Positions 16,212-24,867 of a stretch of 64,000 nt of DNA are shown one piece after another. How positions within the stretch are numbered: position 1 is the first letter of the stretch; each line of letters opens with the position of its first letter. The notes under the pieces were generated by a model, which saw nothing but the letters and a program-made list of their open reading frames with translations, was not told where the DNA came from and made no database searches. Origin of the DNA: Pseudomonadota bacterium (GTDB taxonomy: Bacteria; Desulfobacterota; Binatia; Binatales; Binataceae); contig JAJPIF010000004.1 in the NCBI GenBank assembly GCA_021324885.1, positions 186,001 through 250,000 of the forward strand. The letters are read 5' to 3'. Both the position numbers and the translations under genes were made by a program.

Positions 16212-17258
16212 CTAATTCTGTTTGGCCGCGACTTTTTCTCCGGCGTCGTTGCCGCTCTCCTCGACCGGGACGATTTCGCGCGCGAACAACTCGCGCAGCC
16301 GCCGCTCGACCGCCTGCTCGGTGGTACTGCCCTCGCGCCTTCGCCACGCCTTGAGCGGTATTACGGCTTTGGCCATGTTGCGATGGCCGCCAGCGCTGCC
16401 GATATCGCCAAACAGCTTGCGCACGACCTCGCCGGCGCTGCGTCCGGAGCCATGATTACGCACCGCGATCACCACGTTGCCGGCCAGCTTGCCGGACACT
16501 GCCACCCATTCGGCGCCCTCGAATTGGAGGCAGAAATCCGCCATCTGCACGATCAGGTCGTCGCGTTTGACGGGCCCCAGATGCAAGACCGCCAGCTCAT
16601 CCTCGATCGTCAACCGCTGCATCGCACGCGCCAGAATACGGGCAAACGAAAGCGGCAGCTCAGGCCGCTCGATCCGCCGCAGCAGATTGTAATTGGCCAG
16701 CGGATAAAGGTAAGTGAAGGCCTGCAAATCGTCGTCGGTGACCCGCCGCGACAGCATCAGGGTGTCGCTTTTGATCCCGTAAAGCAGCGCCGTGGCTAAC
16801 CGTTCGCTGACCCGCTCGCCCGCCGTGACCAGATATTCCGTCAGGATCGTGGAAGTGGCGCCGTAGCGCGTGCGGACGTCCTCGAAGACCGCGTTGCCGG
16901 AGGTGTATCCCGGATGGTGGTCGATCACGATGTCGGCATGAGCCAACCGGCCGTTGAAGTAGGGCGGCTGCACGTCCACCATCGCGACCTTGTCGTAAGT
17001 CTCGAGCACTTCACGGGTCGCCATGGCGATTTCAATCTCCAGCAGATGGACCATCGCACGGTTCTCGGGCCGGGTGATCTCGGCGAAGCTGAACAGCGGA
17101 GTGGTCTGTTTGTTGCGCCCCAACAGCGTGCGCAGCGCGATACCGCTGGCGATCGCGTCGGGGTCGGGATCATCCTGAAGCACGATCGCTACGCGATCGC
17201 TCTCACGCACCAGAGCGCGAAGTTCCTTGAGCCTCTCCCTGGTGTAAGATTGGTCCAT
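16212..17258 (-). CDS. DHH/DHHA1 phosphoesterase (NrnA-like)
   Basis: A 348-residue protein. DHH motifs are seen in order: DPDPDAIASG near residue 30, VDVQP near 90, DHHPG near 107, then the DHHA1 nucleic-acid-binding motif GSAGGHRNMAKA near 300. Such proteins degrade short oligoribonucleotides or pAp with Mn2+. ATG at 17258 fits the family start; the frame is open for 58 more codons upstream without homology. It is divergent from the zinc-ribbon/lysS unit, with 137 nt between them. Confidence 0.88.
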   Translation of the reverse strand: MDQSYTRERLKELRALVRESDRVAIVLQDDPDPDAIASGIALRTLLGRNKQTTPLFSFAEITRPENRAMVHLLEIEIAMATREVLETYDKVAMVDVQPPYFNGRLAHADIVIDHHPGYTSGNAVFEDVRTRYGATSTILTEYLVTAGERVSERLATALLYGIKSDTLMLSRRVTDDDLQAFTYLYPLANYNLLRRIERPELPLSFARILARAMQRLTIEDELAVLHLGPVKRDDLIVQMADFCLQFEGAEWVAVSGKLAGNVVIAVRNHGSGRSAGEVVRKLFGDIGSAGGHRNMAKAVIPLKAWRRREGSTTEQAVERRLRELFAREIVPVEESGNDAGEKVAAKQN

Positions 17259-17395
17259 GAAAATCCTAAGGGCTGGAACCTGGGAAACTGATTCCTGAGA
17301 CGACCGGGCACCCCCGCGGGAATCGGCGTTAAACAATTGTACCACAGTGCGGCAGATTAATTTATTCTGAAGTTTCGATTCTGTACAGGTCCATC

Positions 17396-17611
17396 GTGGA
17401 CAACTCTCACTGTCAAATCTGCAATCGTCCAATCAAGGACTGGTTTCTCAAGCTTAGCGTTGAAGATAGCGCCGGTCTGAACGAAACCGCCCTGATCTGC
17501 GCCAACTGCGGCGTCAAGCTGCGGCTGGCTTCGGAAAAAACCCGTGATTTGCAAATCGATCCGTGGATTCATGAAGCGGTTGCCAACGTCCTGAGGGGCA
17601 AAACCAGGTGA
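17396..17611 (+). CDS. 71-residue two-CxxC zinc-ribbon-like protein
   Basis: A short protein with CQIC near residue 6 and CANC near 35, spaced like a treble-clef or zinc-ribbon finger, then a helical tail. No family is recognised. The start is GTG at 17396 with ACAGGT upstream. Its stop overlaps the GTG start of lysS by 4 nt (GTGA), so the two are translationally coupled. This could mean a partner role near tRNA charging, but only proximity supports that. Confidence 0.7.
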   Translation: MDNSHCQICNRPIKDWFLKLSVEDSAGLNETALICANCGVKLRLASEKTRDLQIDPWIHEAVANVLRGKTR

Positions 17612-19212
17612 GCCCATCCGACCGTTCTCCGACTCCGGGCGAACAGTGGCCTCACGAAGAGGCCCGTAAGCTCGCTGACCGCGTCGCCAGCTACGAGCCC
17701 GACCGTCCCGCAATCATAGAAAGCGGCTTCGGTCCTTCCGGCCTGCCGCATCTGGGCACGATGGGCGAGGTGCTGCGGCCCTCCTACGTTCGCCACGCCT
17801 TCGCGCTGATCAACCCGTCGCGGCCGTCGCGGCTCATCGTATTTATCGACGACATGGACGGGCTTCGCAAAGTGCCCGAAAGCGTGCCCCATCGCGAGGC
17901 GACGGCTGCCTACCTGGGCAGGCCGGTGTCCCGAATCCCCGACCCTTTCGGATGCTGCCAGAGCTTCTCCGAACACATGATCGGGATGTTGATCGATTTT
18001 CTCAAGCCGGTCGCCGTCAGCTACGAACTGATGCGCTCCAGCCAGACCTACGCCACCGGCGTGTTCGATCCGACCTTGCGGCTGATTCTGGAGAAACACC
18101 GGGAAATCATCGACATCATCACCCCAACGCTGCGCAAGGAAAACCGCGGCCAGTGGTCGCCATTCATGCCGATCTGCCCCTCTTGCGGTCAGGTCAATTC
18201 CACCCTGGTCACCGCCTATCATCCCGAGCGCGGCACAGTCGAATTCTCATGCCAGCGCAGCTTCGGCGGCGCCCACGGATGCGGCTTTCGGGGCGAGCAG
18301 AGCGTGCTGGGCGGCAAGGCTAAGGTCCAATGGAAGGTCGATTGGGCGCTGCGATGGTTCGCGCTGAAGGTCGATTATGAATTATATGGCAAGGATCTGA
18401 TCGATTCCGCCAACCTGTCGGGCCGGATCGTGCGTCTGTTGGGCGGCAATCCGCCGCTCGGGTTCGCCTACGAGATGTTTTTGGACGAAGAGGGGCATAA
18501 GGTCTCCAAATCGATCGGCCGCGGCGTGACGGTCGATCAATGGCTGCGCTACGCGCCGATCGAGGTGCTGAAGTATTTCCTGGTTCTCAATCCGCGCCGC
18601 GCCCGCAAGCTGTTCATCGAAGCGATCCCGCAGTACGTGGATGACTATTTGGGCGAGCTCCGCGCCTGGGCTGCGTCCGACGAGCAACAGCGGCGCGCAT
18701 CCAATTTGGAATTCGTCTTGCAACCCGATAGCATCCGCAGCTTCAAGTCCGACCTGACCTACGGCCTGATAATGAACCTGGTATCGGCGCTGGGCACGTC
18801 CAATCCGGAGCTGATTTGGAACTACCTGACGCATTACGATCCGGCAATCACCGAAGACCAGGACACCAGAACCCTGGCCGACCGGCTGGTACAATGCGCG
18901 CTCAACTTCTATCACGACTTCATAGAGCCCACGAAGCAGCGCTACCAGCCCACCAGGGAAGAGCAGGCGCAAATTGCCGAACTGGTCAGCTTCCTGACCC
19001 ACAACCCCGAAGCGCCGGCGGAACAAATCGAAAAAGAAATCTATGAAATAGGCCGGCGCCACTACGACAAGCCGGGCAAAATCTTCCCGCTCTTGTACAA
19101 GGTCCTGCTAGGCCAGAAACAAGGTCCCCGTTTGGGCGTATTCATCAAACTCGCCACGCCGCAGAGGATCGTGATGCTGCTGGAGCAATCAGGGCGCGTC
19201 TTCGGAGCGTGA
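17608..19212 (+). CDS. lysS: class I lysyl-tRNA synthetase
   Basis: A 534-residue archaeal-type (class I) LysRS. The class I signatures are present: PHLGT at residues 47-51 (HIGH) and KVSKS at 298-302 (KMSKS), with GPSGLPHLGTMGEV and FIDDMDGLRKVP typical of the family. CPSCG near 191 and later Cys (FSCQRSFGG, GCGF) form the family's zinc site. It charges tRNA-Lys. Most bacteria use the unrelated class II LysRS; class I occurs in archaea, spirochaetes, alphaproteobacteria and scattered others. GTG start overlaps the preceding gene. Confidence 0.95.
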   Translation: MSPSDRSPTPGEQWPHEEARKLADRVASYEPDRPAIIESGFGPSGLPHLGTMGEVLRPSYVRHAFALINPSRPSRLIVFIDDMDGLRKVPESVPHREATAAYLGRPVSRIPDPFGCCQSFSEHMIGMLIDFLKPVAVSYELMRSSQTYATGVFDPTLRLILEKHREIIDIITPTLRKENRGQWSPFMPICPSCGQVNSTLVTAYHPERGTVEFSCQRSFGGAHGCGFRGEQSVLGGKAKVQWKVDWALRWFALKVDYELYGKDLIDSANLSGRIVRLLGGNPPLGFAYEMFLDEEGHKVSKSIGRGVTVDQWLRYAPIEVLKYFLVLNPRRARKLFIEAIPQYVDDYLGELRAWAASDEQQRRASNLEFVLQPDSIRSFKSDLTYGLIMNLVSALGTSNPELIWNYLTHYDPAITEDQDTRTLADRLVQCALNFYHDFIEPTKQRYQPTREEQAQIAELVSFLTHNPEAPAEQIEKEIYEIGRRHYDKPGKIFPLLYKVLLGQKQGPRLGVFIKLATPQRIVMLLEQSGRVFGA

Positions 19213-19291
19213 ATCATCGCCGCGCTTCGGAAAAATACTCAGAGGGGATTCTAAAAGTACGCCTGAGTATCAACCATCACTTTGGCGTCCG

Positions 19292-20614
19292 CTACCGTCC
19301 TACTGGCACGCCGATTAGCGAATGGCTGGTCGCCGATATTATCCGAACCGGGATGAGATCGCCGGGTTGAGCTTGTGCGGCAAATACCGCGGTTTTGAAT
19401 TGCGGGGTCTTGCCGCACAGCATCCCATCGCCGCGGCGCGCCGGCCCCTCGACCAGGACTTCGCGAATGCGCCCGACTTCGTTCTGATTGCTGGCCGTCG
19501 AGAGCGACTCCTGGAGCTCGATTATCGCCGCTAGACGCCGCGCCTTTTCGGTTTCGCTCACCGTATCGCCCAGTTTGTAGGCGCGCGTATGCTCGCGGAC
19601 CGAGTACTTGAAAGTGAACGCCGAATCGAATGCGACTTCGCGCATCAGATCCATCGTGGCGATGAAGTCAGTTTCCTCTTCGCCGTGAAATCCCACGATA
19701 ATGTCGGTGGACAGCGCGAGCTCGGGAATCACGCTGCGCAACCGCTCGACCAGGTCCAGGTACTCCTTGACGCTGTACCCGCGCTGCATCGCTGCCAGTA
19801 TCCGGTCCGATCCGGACTGCACCGGCAGATGCAGGTAGGGCTGGACTTTCGGCTCGCCTGCCATCGCGTCGATAACCGCAGCGGTCATGTCGCACGGATG
19901 CGGCGAGGTGAAACGGATGCGCTCGATCCCGTCGATCGCCGCGATCATCCTGAGCAGCCCCCCGAAATCGACTTCGCCGTGACGATAAGCATTGACAGTC
20001 TGGCCAAGCAGCACAACCTCCCTGACACCATGGGCCGCCATTTCGCGGCATTCGTGGAGCACGGCGTCAGGTGCGACGCTGCGTTCGCGCCCGCGGACGT
20101 AGGGGACGACGCAAAAGGTGCAGAATCTGTCGCACCCGCGCATCACAGTGACATAGGCCCGCGGATGGGGAGCGCGGTCGGCGCCAATTCCGGCGTAGGT
20201 CTCTTCGCGATCAAGCCTAACATCAACGATTGGATCGAAACCGGTCCGACCCAGGAACTCGGGCAGACGCCGGTAACTATCGGGCCCGGCAACCAGGTCG
20301 AGATAAGGCGCCTTTTCAATCAGCTGGGCGCGATTGTGCTGGGCCATGCATCCGAGCAGGCCCAGGCGCAAAGCGGGGCGTTTGTGCTTGAGTCTGGCCA
20401 GCGTGGATAACCTGCTCAGGACACGCTCTTCGGCGTGCTCGCGAATCGCGCAGGTGTTGAGCAGCACCACGTCGGCGTCCTCCGGGCAGGCGGCGCGGCC
20501 ATAGCCGGCCCGGCGCAAAATTGCGGCGATCAACTCGGAGTCGGCGATATTCATCTGGCAGCCATAGGTCTCCAGGTAAACCGTGGGCTGCGAGCTGTCA
20601 TGCGCGGTATTCAT
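19292..20614 (-). CDS. miaB: tRNA-2-methylthio-N6-dimethylallyladenosine synthase
   Basis: A 440-residue radical-SAM methylthiotransferase. The N-terminal UPF0004 domain has the cluster cysteines in TYGCQMN, NTCAIRE and LGCMAQ; the radical-SAM motif is CDRFCTFC near 157; a C-terminal TRAM domain follows. It adds the 2-methylthio group to i6A37 in tRNAs. NTCAIREHAEERV is typical of MiaB rather than RimO or MtaB. It is convergent with lysS; an 8-bp inverted repeat (19235-19242 / 19263-19270) lies in the gap between them. Confidence 0.95.
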   Translation of the reverse strand: MNTAHDSSQPTVYLETYGCQMNIADSELIAAILRRAGYGRAACPEDADVVLLNTCAIREHAEERVLSRLSTLARLKHKRPALRLGLLGCMAQHNRAQLIEKAPYLDLVAGPDSYRRLPEFLGRTGFDPIVDVRLDREETYAGIGADRAPHPRAYVTVMRGCDRFCTFCVVPYVRGRERSVAPDAVLHECREMAAHGVREVVLLGQTVNAYRHGEVDFGGLLRMIAAIDGIERIRFTSPHPCDMTAAVIDAMAGEPKVQPYLHLPVQSGSDRILAAMQRGYSVKEYLDLVERLRSVIPELALSTDIIVGFHGEEETDFIATMDLMREVAFDSAFTFKYSVREHTRAYKLGDTVSETEKARRLAAIIELQESLSTASNQNEVGRIREVLVEGPARRGDGMLCGKTPQFKTAVFAAQAQPGDLIPVRIISATSHSLIGVPVGR

Positions 20615-20722
20615 GGCACTGGCGGAATTTTATGTGACCGGCACAATGCAAGACAACGCAGGCCTGGCCGCGCCTTGCGGACGTTGCGCCTGGGGGGCTT
20701 AATGCATATCTTTTAGGCTATC

Positions 20723-20929
20723 ATGGTGCCCCAACGTCAGCCGTCCTTCCAGCGCATGGAAGCATCGCTGTTGGCCTGCCCCAAATGCAAGGTGGCCGTG
20801 CCGGTGCGCAAGCGTTTGCTGCTTATACTACCTGAAGGCAACAAGTACGAGTATCTGTGCCCGCAATGTTCCTCAACTTGCGGCACGACGATCGAAAAGG
20901 ACGACGGCGAGCGCCGGTTCATTTCCTAG
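20723..20929 (+). CDS. 68-residue zinc-ribbon protein, function unknown
   Basis: A short protein with CPKC near residue 19 and CPQC near 46, plus an extra Cys (STCGTT) just after: a small rubredoxin/zinc-ribbon-like fold. ATG at 20723 has TAGG about 7 nt upstream; a second in-frame ATG at 20756 has no such site. It is divergent from miaB and lies 74 nt before the heptosyltransferase gene. I do not recognise a family; coding character is supported by the paired CxxC motifs. Confidence 0.55.
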   Translation: MVPQRQPSFQRMEASLLACPKCKVAVPVRKRLLLILPEGNKYEYLCPQCSSTCGTTIEKDDGERRFIS

Positions 20930-21003
20930 TTCCCGCCGTTCTGACTTCGGCGGTATGCAACGAAATTTAACCGGCGAAGCATAGCAACCCAACCAGGGCG
21001 TAA

Positions 21004-22125
21004 GTGTCTGCTGCTTCGGAAACCAAAAGAATTCTTATCGTACGCCTGAGCTCGCTGGGCGACGTCATCCAGACTCTGCCGATGCTTGCGGCGATCAGAC
21101 GTTCGTTCCCACGTGCCGTGATCGGGTGGGCAATCGACGCGGAACTGGTTGCGGCGATCGCTGGCCACCCTGATCTCGATACGATCCACCCCTGCCCGCG
21201 CCACGGACGGGGCCGGCGGCGGTGGCCGCAGCTGATTGATGAAATGCTGGAGTTTGCCGCGGAAATCAGGGCCGCGAGTTACGATGTTTCGATCGATGCG
21301 CAAGGCCTGTTGGTCTCGGCCATGATTCCATTCGTGGCCGGGATTAAACGGCGCGTCGGCTTCGGGCATCGCCGCGAACTGAGTCATTTCTTCTACACCG
21401 AAAAGTACCTGTCCAACGGCGAGTACTTTGCTCCCGATCGCCATCATTCCGAGCACATGCTGGCGCTGGCGCGAGTTCTCGGATGCGAGACCGACGGCTG
21501 CCAACCCTCGCTGCCGGAAGTGCCTTCGCAGGTCAGGGCGGCCGTCAACGCGATGCTGGAGCGGGCATTGGGCAGCGACGCTCCTCTGATCGCCATCGCG
21601 CCGGGTACCCGATGGGCCAGCAAACATTGGCCGGTCGAGTTTTGGTCCCGCTTGTTGAACGATATTGTGACCAATACCCCGGCCAAGATCATCCTGATCG
21701 GATCGGGCAGTGAGGCGGCGATTGCCGATCAACTGCTGCAAGCTCTCCCGCAATCGGGATCCCATCGAGTGCTGAATCTGACCGGCAAGACGTCGCTGCT
21801 CGAACTTTTTGCACTGCTGGGCCGGGTGCCGCTCACGATCGCCCCGGACAGCGCCCCGCTGCACATCGCCGGCGCGGCAGGATGCGCTCATCTGATCGGA
21901 ATTTACGGTCCCACGCCCGCCTCCAGAACCGGTCCCCTGGGTGTCAGCGACATAAGGCTGCTGGCGTCCGACCCGTGGCTGCCATGCCAGCCGTGCCGCC
22001 GTCCGCGATGCCGCTACGGGACCAATCAGTGCATGCGCAATGTGACGCCGCCGCAGGTCTTTGCGGCCGTTCAGGACGCCCTGGCAGCGCTCGACGGCGG
22101 CATCAGGCCGTTGCCAAAGAGATAG
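21004..22125 (+). CDS. ADP-heptose:LPS heptosyltransferase-like GT9 protein
   Basis: A 373-residue glycosyltransferase family 9 protein. ILIVRLSSLGDVIQTLP at the N-terminus is the diagnostic WaaC/WaaF start; IAPGTRWASKHWP near 195 and APDSAPLHIAGAAG near 278 form the ADP-heptose site. The C-terminal CQPCRRPRCRYGTNQCM is a Cys-rich end common in this family. It would transfer heptose to lipopolysaccharide core at the inner face of the inner membrane. The start is GTG at 21004. No other LPS genes are nearby. Confidence 0.9.
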   Translation: MSAASETKRILIVRLSSLGDVIQTLPMLAAIRRSFPRAVIGWAIDAELVAAIAGHPDLDTIHPCPRHGRGRRRWPQLIDEMLEFAAEIRAASYDVSIDAQGLLVSAMIPFVAGIKRRVGFGHRRELSHFFYTEKYLSNGEYFAPDRHHSEHMLALARVLGCETDGCQPSLPEVPSQVRAAVNAMLERALGSDAPLIAIAPGTRWASKHWPVEFWSRLLNDIVTNTPAKIILIGSGSEAAIADQLLQALPQSGSHRVLNLTGKTSLLELFALLGRVPLTIAPDSAPLHIAGAAGCAHLIGIYGPTPASRTGPLGVSDIRLLASDPWLPCQPCRRPRCRYGTNQCMRNVTPPQVFAAVQDALAALDGGIRPLPKR

Positions 22126-22213
22126 CGTCAACTATATTGAAGCGGGCTGGGACAAAGGAACGTCGGCTCCGGCCCTCGCTTTGAGTCCCTTCTCCTTTCG
22201 CAAAGAGTGAGCG

Positions 22214-22708
22214 ATGGCAGAACAGGAAGAAACGCTGGTCACTCCGGAAATGACCGCGAGCAAGGGAATCTGGGGCAATGAGCAGGTGTCGCCGCCGATA
22301 GCGCTGTCCGATATCCGCAAATGGGCGATCGCGGTTTACTGGCCCCAGACGCCGCCACGCCTTTTCTGGGACGAGCAATACGCGCGGACCACACGCTTTG
22401 GGGGCATCATCGCGCCGCAGGACTTCAATCCCTTTGCCTGGCCGATTAAGCCCGAAAACCCTCCCGAATTCGCCAAACCCCGACGCGAAGGCGGAAAGGG
22501 ACGGCGCGGGATGAACGGCGGACAGGTCGATACTTATTTTACACCGATGCGCCCGGGCGACGTTATCCGCGCCCGCACCCGTCTGCGCGACTGGTTCGAG
22601 CGGCAGACCCGCTTTGGTCTGACTCTGTTTGTATTTACCGAAACAGAGTGGTGGAACCAGGATAACAAGTTGGTGAAGCGTCACGTGCAGACGTTCATCC
22701 GCTATTGA
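22214..22708 (+). CDS. MaoC/FAS1-like hot-dog dehydratase domain protein
   Basis: A 164-residue protein matching the N-terminal half-hot-dog of MaoC-like / FAS1-like dehydratases: IRKWAIAVYWPQTPPRLFWDEQYA, RFGGIIAPQDFNPFAW and NGGQVDTYFTPMRPGDVIRARTRL. Such domains normally pair with a second MaoC half to hydrate enoyl-CoA. The catalytic D/H-containing hydratase-2 motif is not evident here, so it may need a partner encoded elsewhere. It stands alone between the heptosyltransferase and the convergent cobS gene. ATG at 22214 has GAGTGAG just upstream. Confidence 0.8.
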   Translation: MAEQEETLVTPEMTASKGIWGNEQVSPPIALSDIRKWAIAVYWPQTPPRLFWDEQYARTTRFGGIIAPQDFNPFAWPIKPENPPEFAKPRREGGKGRRGMNGGQVDTYFTPMRPGDVIRARTRLRDWFERQTRFGLTLFVFTETEWWNQDNKLVKRHVQTFIRY

Positions 22709-22724
22709 CTCCGGCATTCGATTT

Positions 22725-22774
22725 GTGGGGGTGAACAAACCCCCACCCTATCCTAATCCTCGCCCGATCGGGCG
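22725..22774 (+). terminator. paired hairpins after the hot-dog gene
   Basis: Two perfect inverted repeats lie in the convergent gap: GTGGGGGT (22725-22732) / ACCCCCAC (22739-22746) with a 6-nt loop, and the palindrome CGCCCGATCGGGCG (22761-22774) followed by AATAAAA. They suit a bidirectional terminator between the hot-dog gene and cobS, but no long U-tract is present, so they may be a dispersed repeat instead. Confidence 0.45.
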
Positions 22775-22811
22775 AATAAAACAGGTTCGACCAAGGGATG
22801 AGGGGAAAGCC

Positions 22812-23606
22812 TCATGCCAGATGGGATGCCATTGCCAGCATCGCTGCCACTTCTGCGATCGCGCCGGCGGCGCCGATAAGGTCGCCCGTCACTCCGCCCA
22901 GCCATCGCCGATAAAACCATCGCGCGGCCAACGCCACCACAATCCCTGCTGCAGCCGCTGCTCGCGCCTGAGATGAAAAAGCAGGGATAATCGCGATGAC
23001 CGCGATCGCACTGGCAATCCGCAGGTTAGGCCCGCTCCATTGCGGTTTCAAAAAAGAACCGGCACCCGCGGGGCGAAGATAATCCAAGCCCGCGGCGACC
23101 GCGACCATTGCCCATCTGCCCACGCCCGGCGCCATGTAGATGGCAACCATCCGCGCATGACCATCCAACTGAGCGAGCGCCGTCCATTGCAGTCCCAGCC
23201 AGAACAAAACTGCGGCCACACCGAACACGCCCACGCTGGAATCGCGAAGGATAATCAACGCGCGCTCTCGATCGCCACCGGCAGCGAGCGCGTCGGCGGT
23301 ATCGGCCAACGCATCCAGATGCAGCCCGCCGGTTAACACCACCAGGGTCAGAACCACCAGTCCGGATCTGATCATGGTGCCGAACAGGAACGACAGAATT
23401 CCGTCCTCGATTGCCAGCGTGCCGCCAATCAGGAATCCGACCAGCGCAAAAAGGCCGAAAGACGCGGCGAGATCATCTTCGGAGGCCGGCGTGCGAGGAC
23501 CGATCGGCAGGATAGTAAGGAAACTGGCCGCCAGCCGCAGCCGCGTCAGGTAGCCGGCGGTCAACCTGGGATGGGCTGCGCCCGGGCCCGCGCCGCTGCC
23601 GTCCAT
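22812..23606 (-). CDS. cobS: adenosylcobinamide-GDP ribazoletransferase
   Basis: A 264-residue polytopic membrane enzyme that joins adenosylcobinamide-GDP to alpha-ribazole in the last steps of cobalamin assembly. GGLHLDALADTADAL near 90 and RDSSVGVFGVAAVLFWLGLQW near 120 are the CobS core. About six hydrophobic segments are visible. Its ATG overlaps the cobT stop by one base (TGATG), so the two are translationally coupled. The protein acts in the inner membrane. Confidence 0.95.
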   Translation of the reverse strand: MDGSGAGPGAAHPRLTAGYLTRLRLAASFLTILPIGPRTPASEDDLAASFGLFALVGFLIGGTLAIEDGILSFLFGTMIRSGLVVLTLVVLTGGLHLDALADTADALAAGGDRERALIILRDSSVGVFGVAAVLFWLGLQWTALAQLDGHARMVAIYMAPGVGRWAMVAVAAGLDYLRPAGAGSFLKPQWSGPNLRIASAIAVIAIIPAFSSQARAAAAAGIVVALAARWFYRRWLGGVTGDLIGAAGAIAEVAAMLAMASHLA

Positions 23607-24667
23607 CAGAGTTTTTCGGCAACGCCGGCGGAATCGAAAGTCGCCATTTGATGGAACAGGGCCAAGGCGGCCTGGATTATTGATATGCCAAGTGTCGCGC
23701 CGGTCCCTTCACCCAGGCGCATGTCGAGGTGGAGCAGTGGGCGGGCGCCCAGATACTCAAGCGCTAGATGGTGTCCACCTTCGGCCGAACGATGGGAAAA
23801 AAACATGCGCGTGGCCAGGCCGGGAAAAATACGATCGCCCACCGCAGCCGCCGCGGTCGCGATAAATCCGTCCACCACGACCGGAACACGGGCGGCCGCT
23901 GCGCCCAGGCACACCCCGGTCATCGCCGCGATTTCGAATCCACCCAGGGCGGCCAGCATTTCAACGCCATCGCCCAGGCTGCTCTGATGGCGCCGCAGTG
24001 CCGCGCGAATGACCTCGACCTTGCGCGCCACTCCGGCGTCGTCCAGACCGGTGCCGCGGCCCGCGATCAGCGCCGGGTCGGCCCCAGTGATTGCGCTGAG
24101 CAGCGCCGCCGCGGAGGTGCTGTTGCCGATACCCATTTCGCCGATTCCAACCAGCGTGCATCCGGCGGCCGCAGTCTCGTTGAGCAAGGCGATCCCGGTT
24201 TCCACGGCCGCTCGCGCCTGCGCGATGGTCATTGCCGGCTGCGTCATGAAGTTGCGGGTGCCAGGCCCGATGCGCCGATAAATGACTTCAGCCAGACCCT
24301 CGGCGCTGGTATCGGCCGCCACTCCCATGTCGACGACCTTCAACTGGCAACCGTAGTGCCGGGCCAGCACATTGATGGCAGCGCCGCCATTGGCGAAGTT
24401 GCGCAGCATCTGCGCCGTAACCTCAGCGGGATAGGCGCTGACGCCCTCTTGCGCCACGCCATGATCGGCAACGAAGACAAGCAGCGCCGCCTGAACGAAG
24501 CGCGCTTGAGGATCGTGGCGGACCGCAGCGTAATGGCGCACCACCTCTTCCAGATAGCCAAGGCTGCCGAGCGGCTTGGTGAGGGTATCGAGGCGGCGCC
24601 CTGCCGCACGCTTGGCAGATTGGTCCAGCGGTTCGATCGACGCAATTGTATCGTCCAGCAGACCCAT
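23606..24667 (-). CDS. cobT: nicotinate-nucleotide-dimethylbenzimidazole phosphoribosyltransferase
   Basis: A 353-residue CobT, which makes alpha-ribazole-5'-phosphate from nicotinate mononucleotide and dimethylbenzimidazole. It shows LVFVADHGVAQEGVSAYP near 66, FANGGAAINVLAR near 92, GEMGIGNSTSAAALL near 176 and the catalytic-Glu end HLDMRLGEGTGA near 315. It precedes cobS in a two-gene unit for the lower-ligand branch. No cobalamin riboswitch is recognised in the 200 nt upstream. Confidence 0.95.
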   Translation of the reverse strand: MGLLDDTIASIEPLDQSAKRAAGRRLDTLTKPLGSLGYLEEVVRHYAAVRHDPQARFVQAALLVFVADHGVAQEGVSAYPAEVTAQMLRNFANGGAAINVLARHYGCQLKVVDMGVAADTSAEGLAEVIYRRIGPGTRNFMTQPAMTIAQARAAVETGIALLNETAAAGCTLVGIGEMGIGNSTSAAALLSAITGADPALIAGRGTGLDDAGVARKVEVIRAALRRHQSSLGDGVEMLAALGGFEIAAMTGVCLGAAAARVPVVVDGFIATAAAAVGDRIFPGLATRMFFSHRSAEGGHHLALEYLGARPLLHLDMRLGEGTGATLGISIIQAALALFHQMATFDSAGVAEKL

Positions 24668-24729
24668 CGATCGCTTCGGTTATGCGATCCGCATTGTCAA
24701 CGCAAGAGCGGCGCTTAGTAAATCCGTGG

Positions 24730-24758
24730 CGCGCGTGAAAAGCGCGCACTCACGCGCG
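24730..24758 (-). terminator. strong hairpin between dacA-type gene and cobT
   Basis: CGCGCGTGA (24730-24738) pairs perfectly with TCACGCGCG (24750-24758) around an 11-nt loop. It lies downstream of the D,D-carboxypeptidase stop and upstream of cobT, both on the minus strand. It could end the upstream transcript; there is no clear U-run. The rest of the 24668-24867 gap holds nothing I recognise. Confidence 0.35.
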
Positions 24759-24867
24759 ACGGGAAAGGCCGGCACCAAAAAGGACCGGCGTTAATCAGCT
24801 TTTGCAGCCTGCCCCAGGCGGACCTCATCGAGGATCAGGTATGAGCGTTGTACCACGAATCCGTCGC

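Noticed and set aside
19235-19270. ATACTCAG/CTGAGTAT inverted repeat between lysS and miaB
   Set aside because: The 20-nt loop and lack of a U-tract make a terminator call weak; kept only as a note in the miaB entry.
24668-24867. Cobalamin riboswitch before cobT
   Set aside because: No B12-box-like sequence seen; only a simple GC-rich hairpin.
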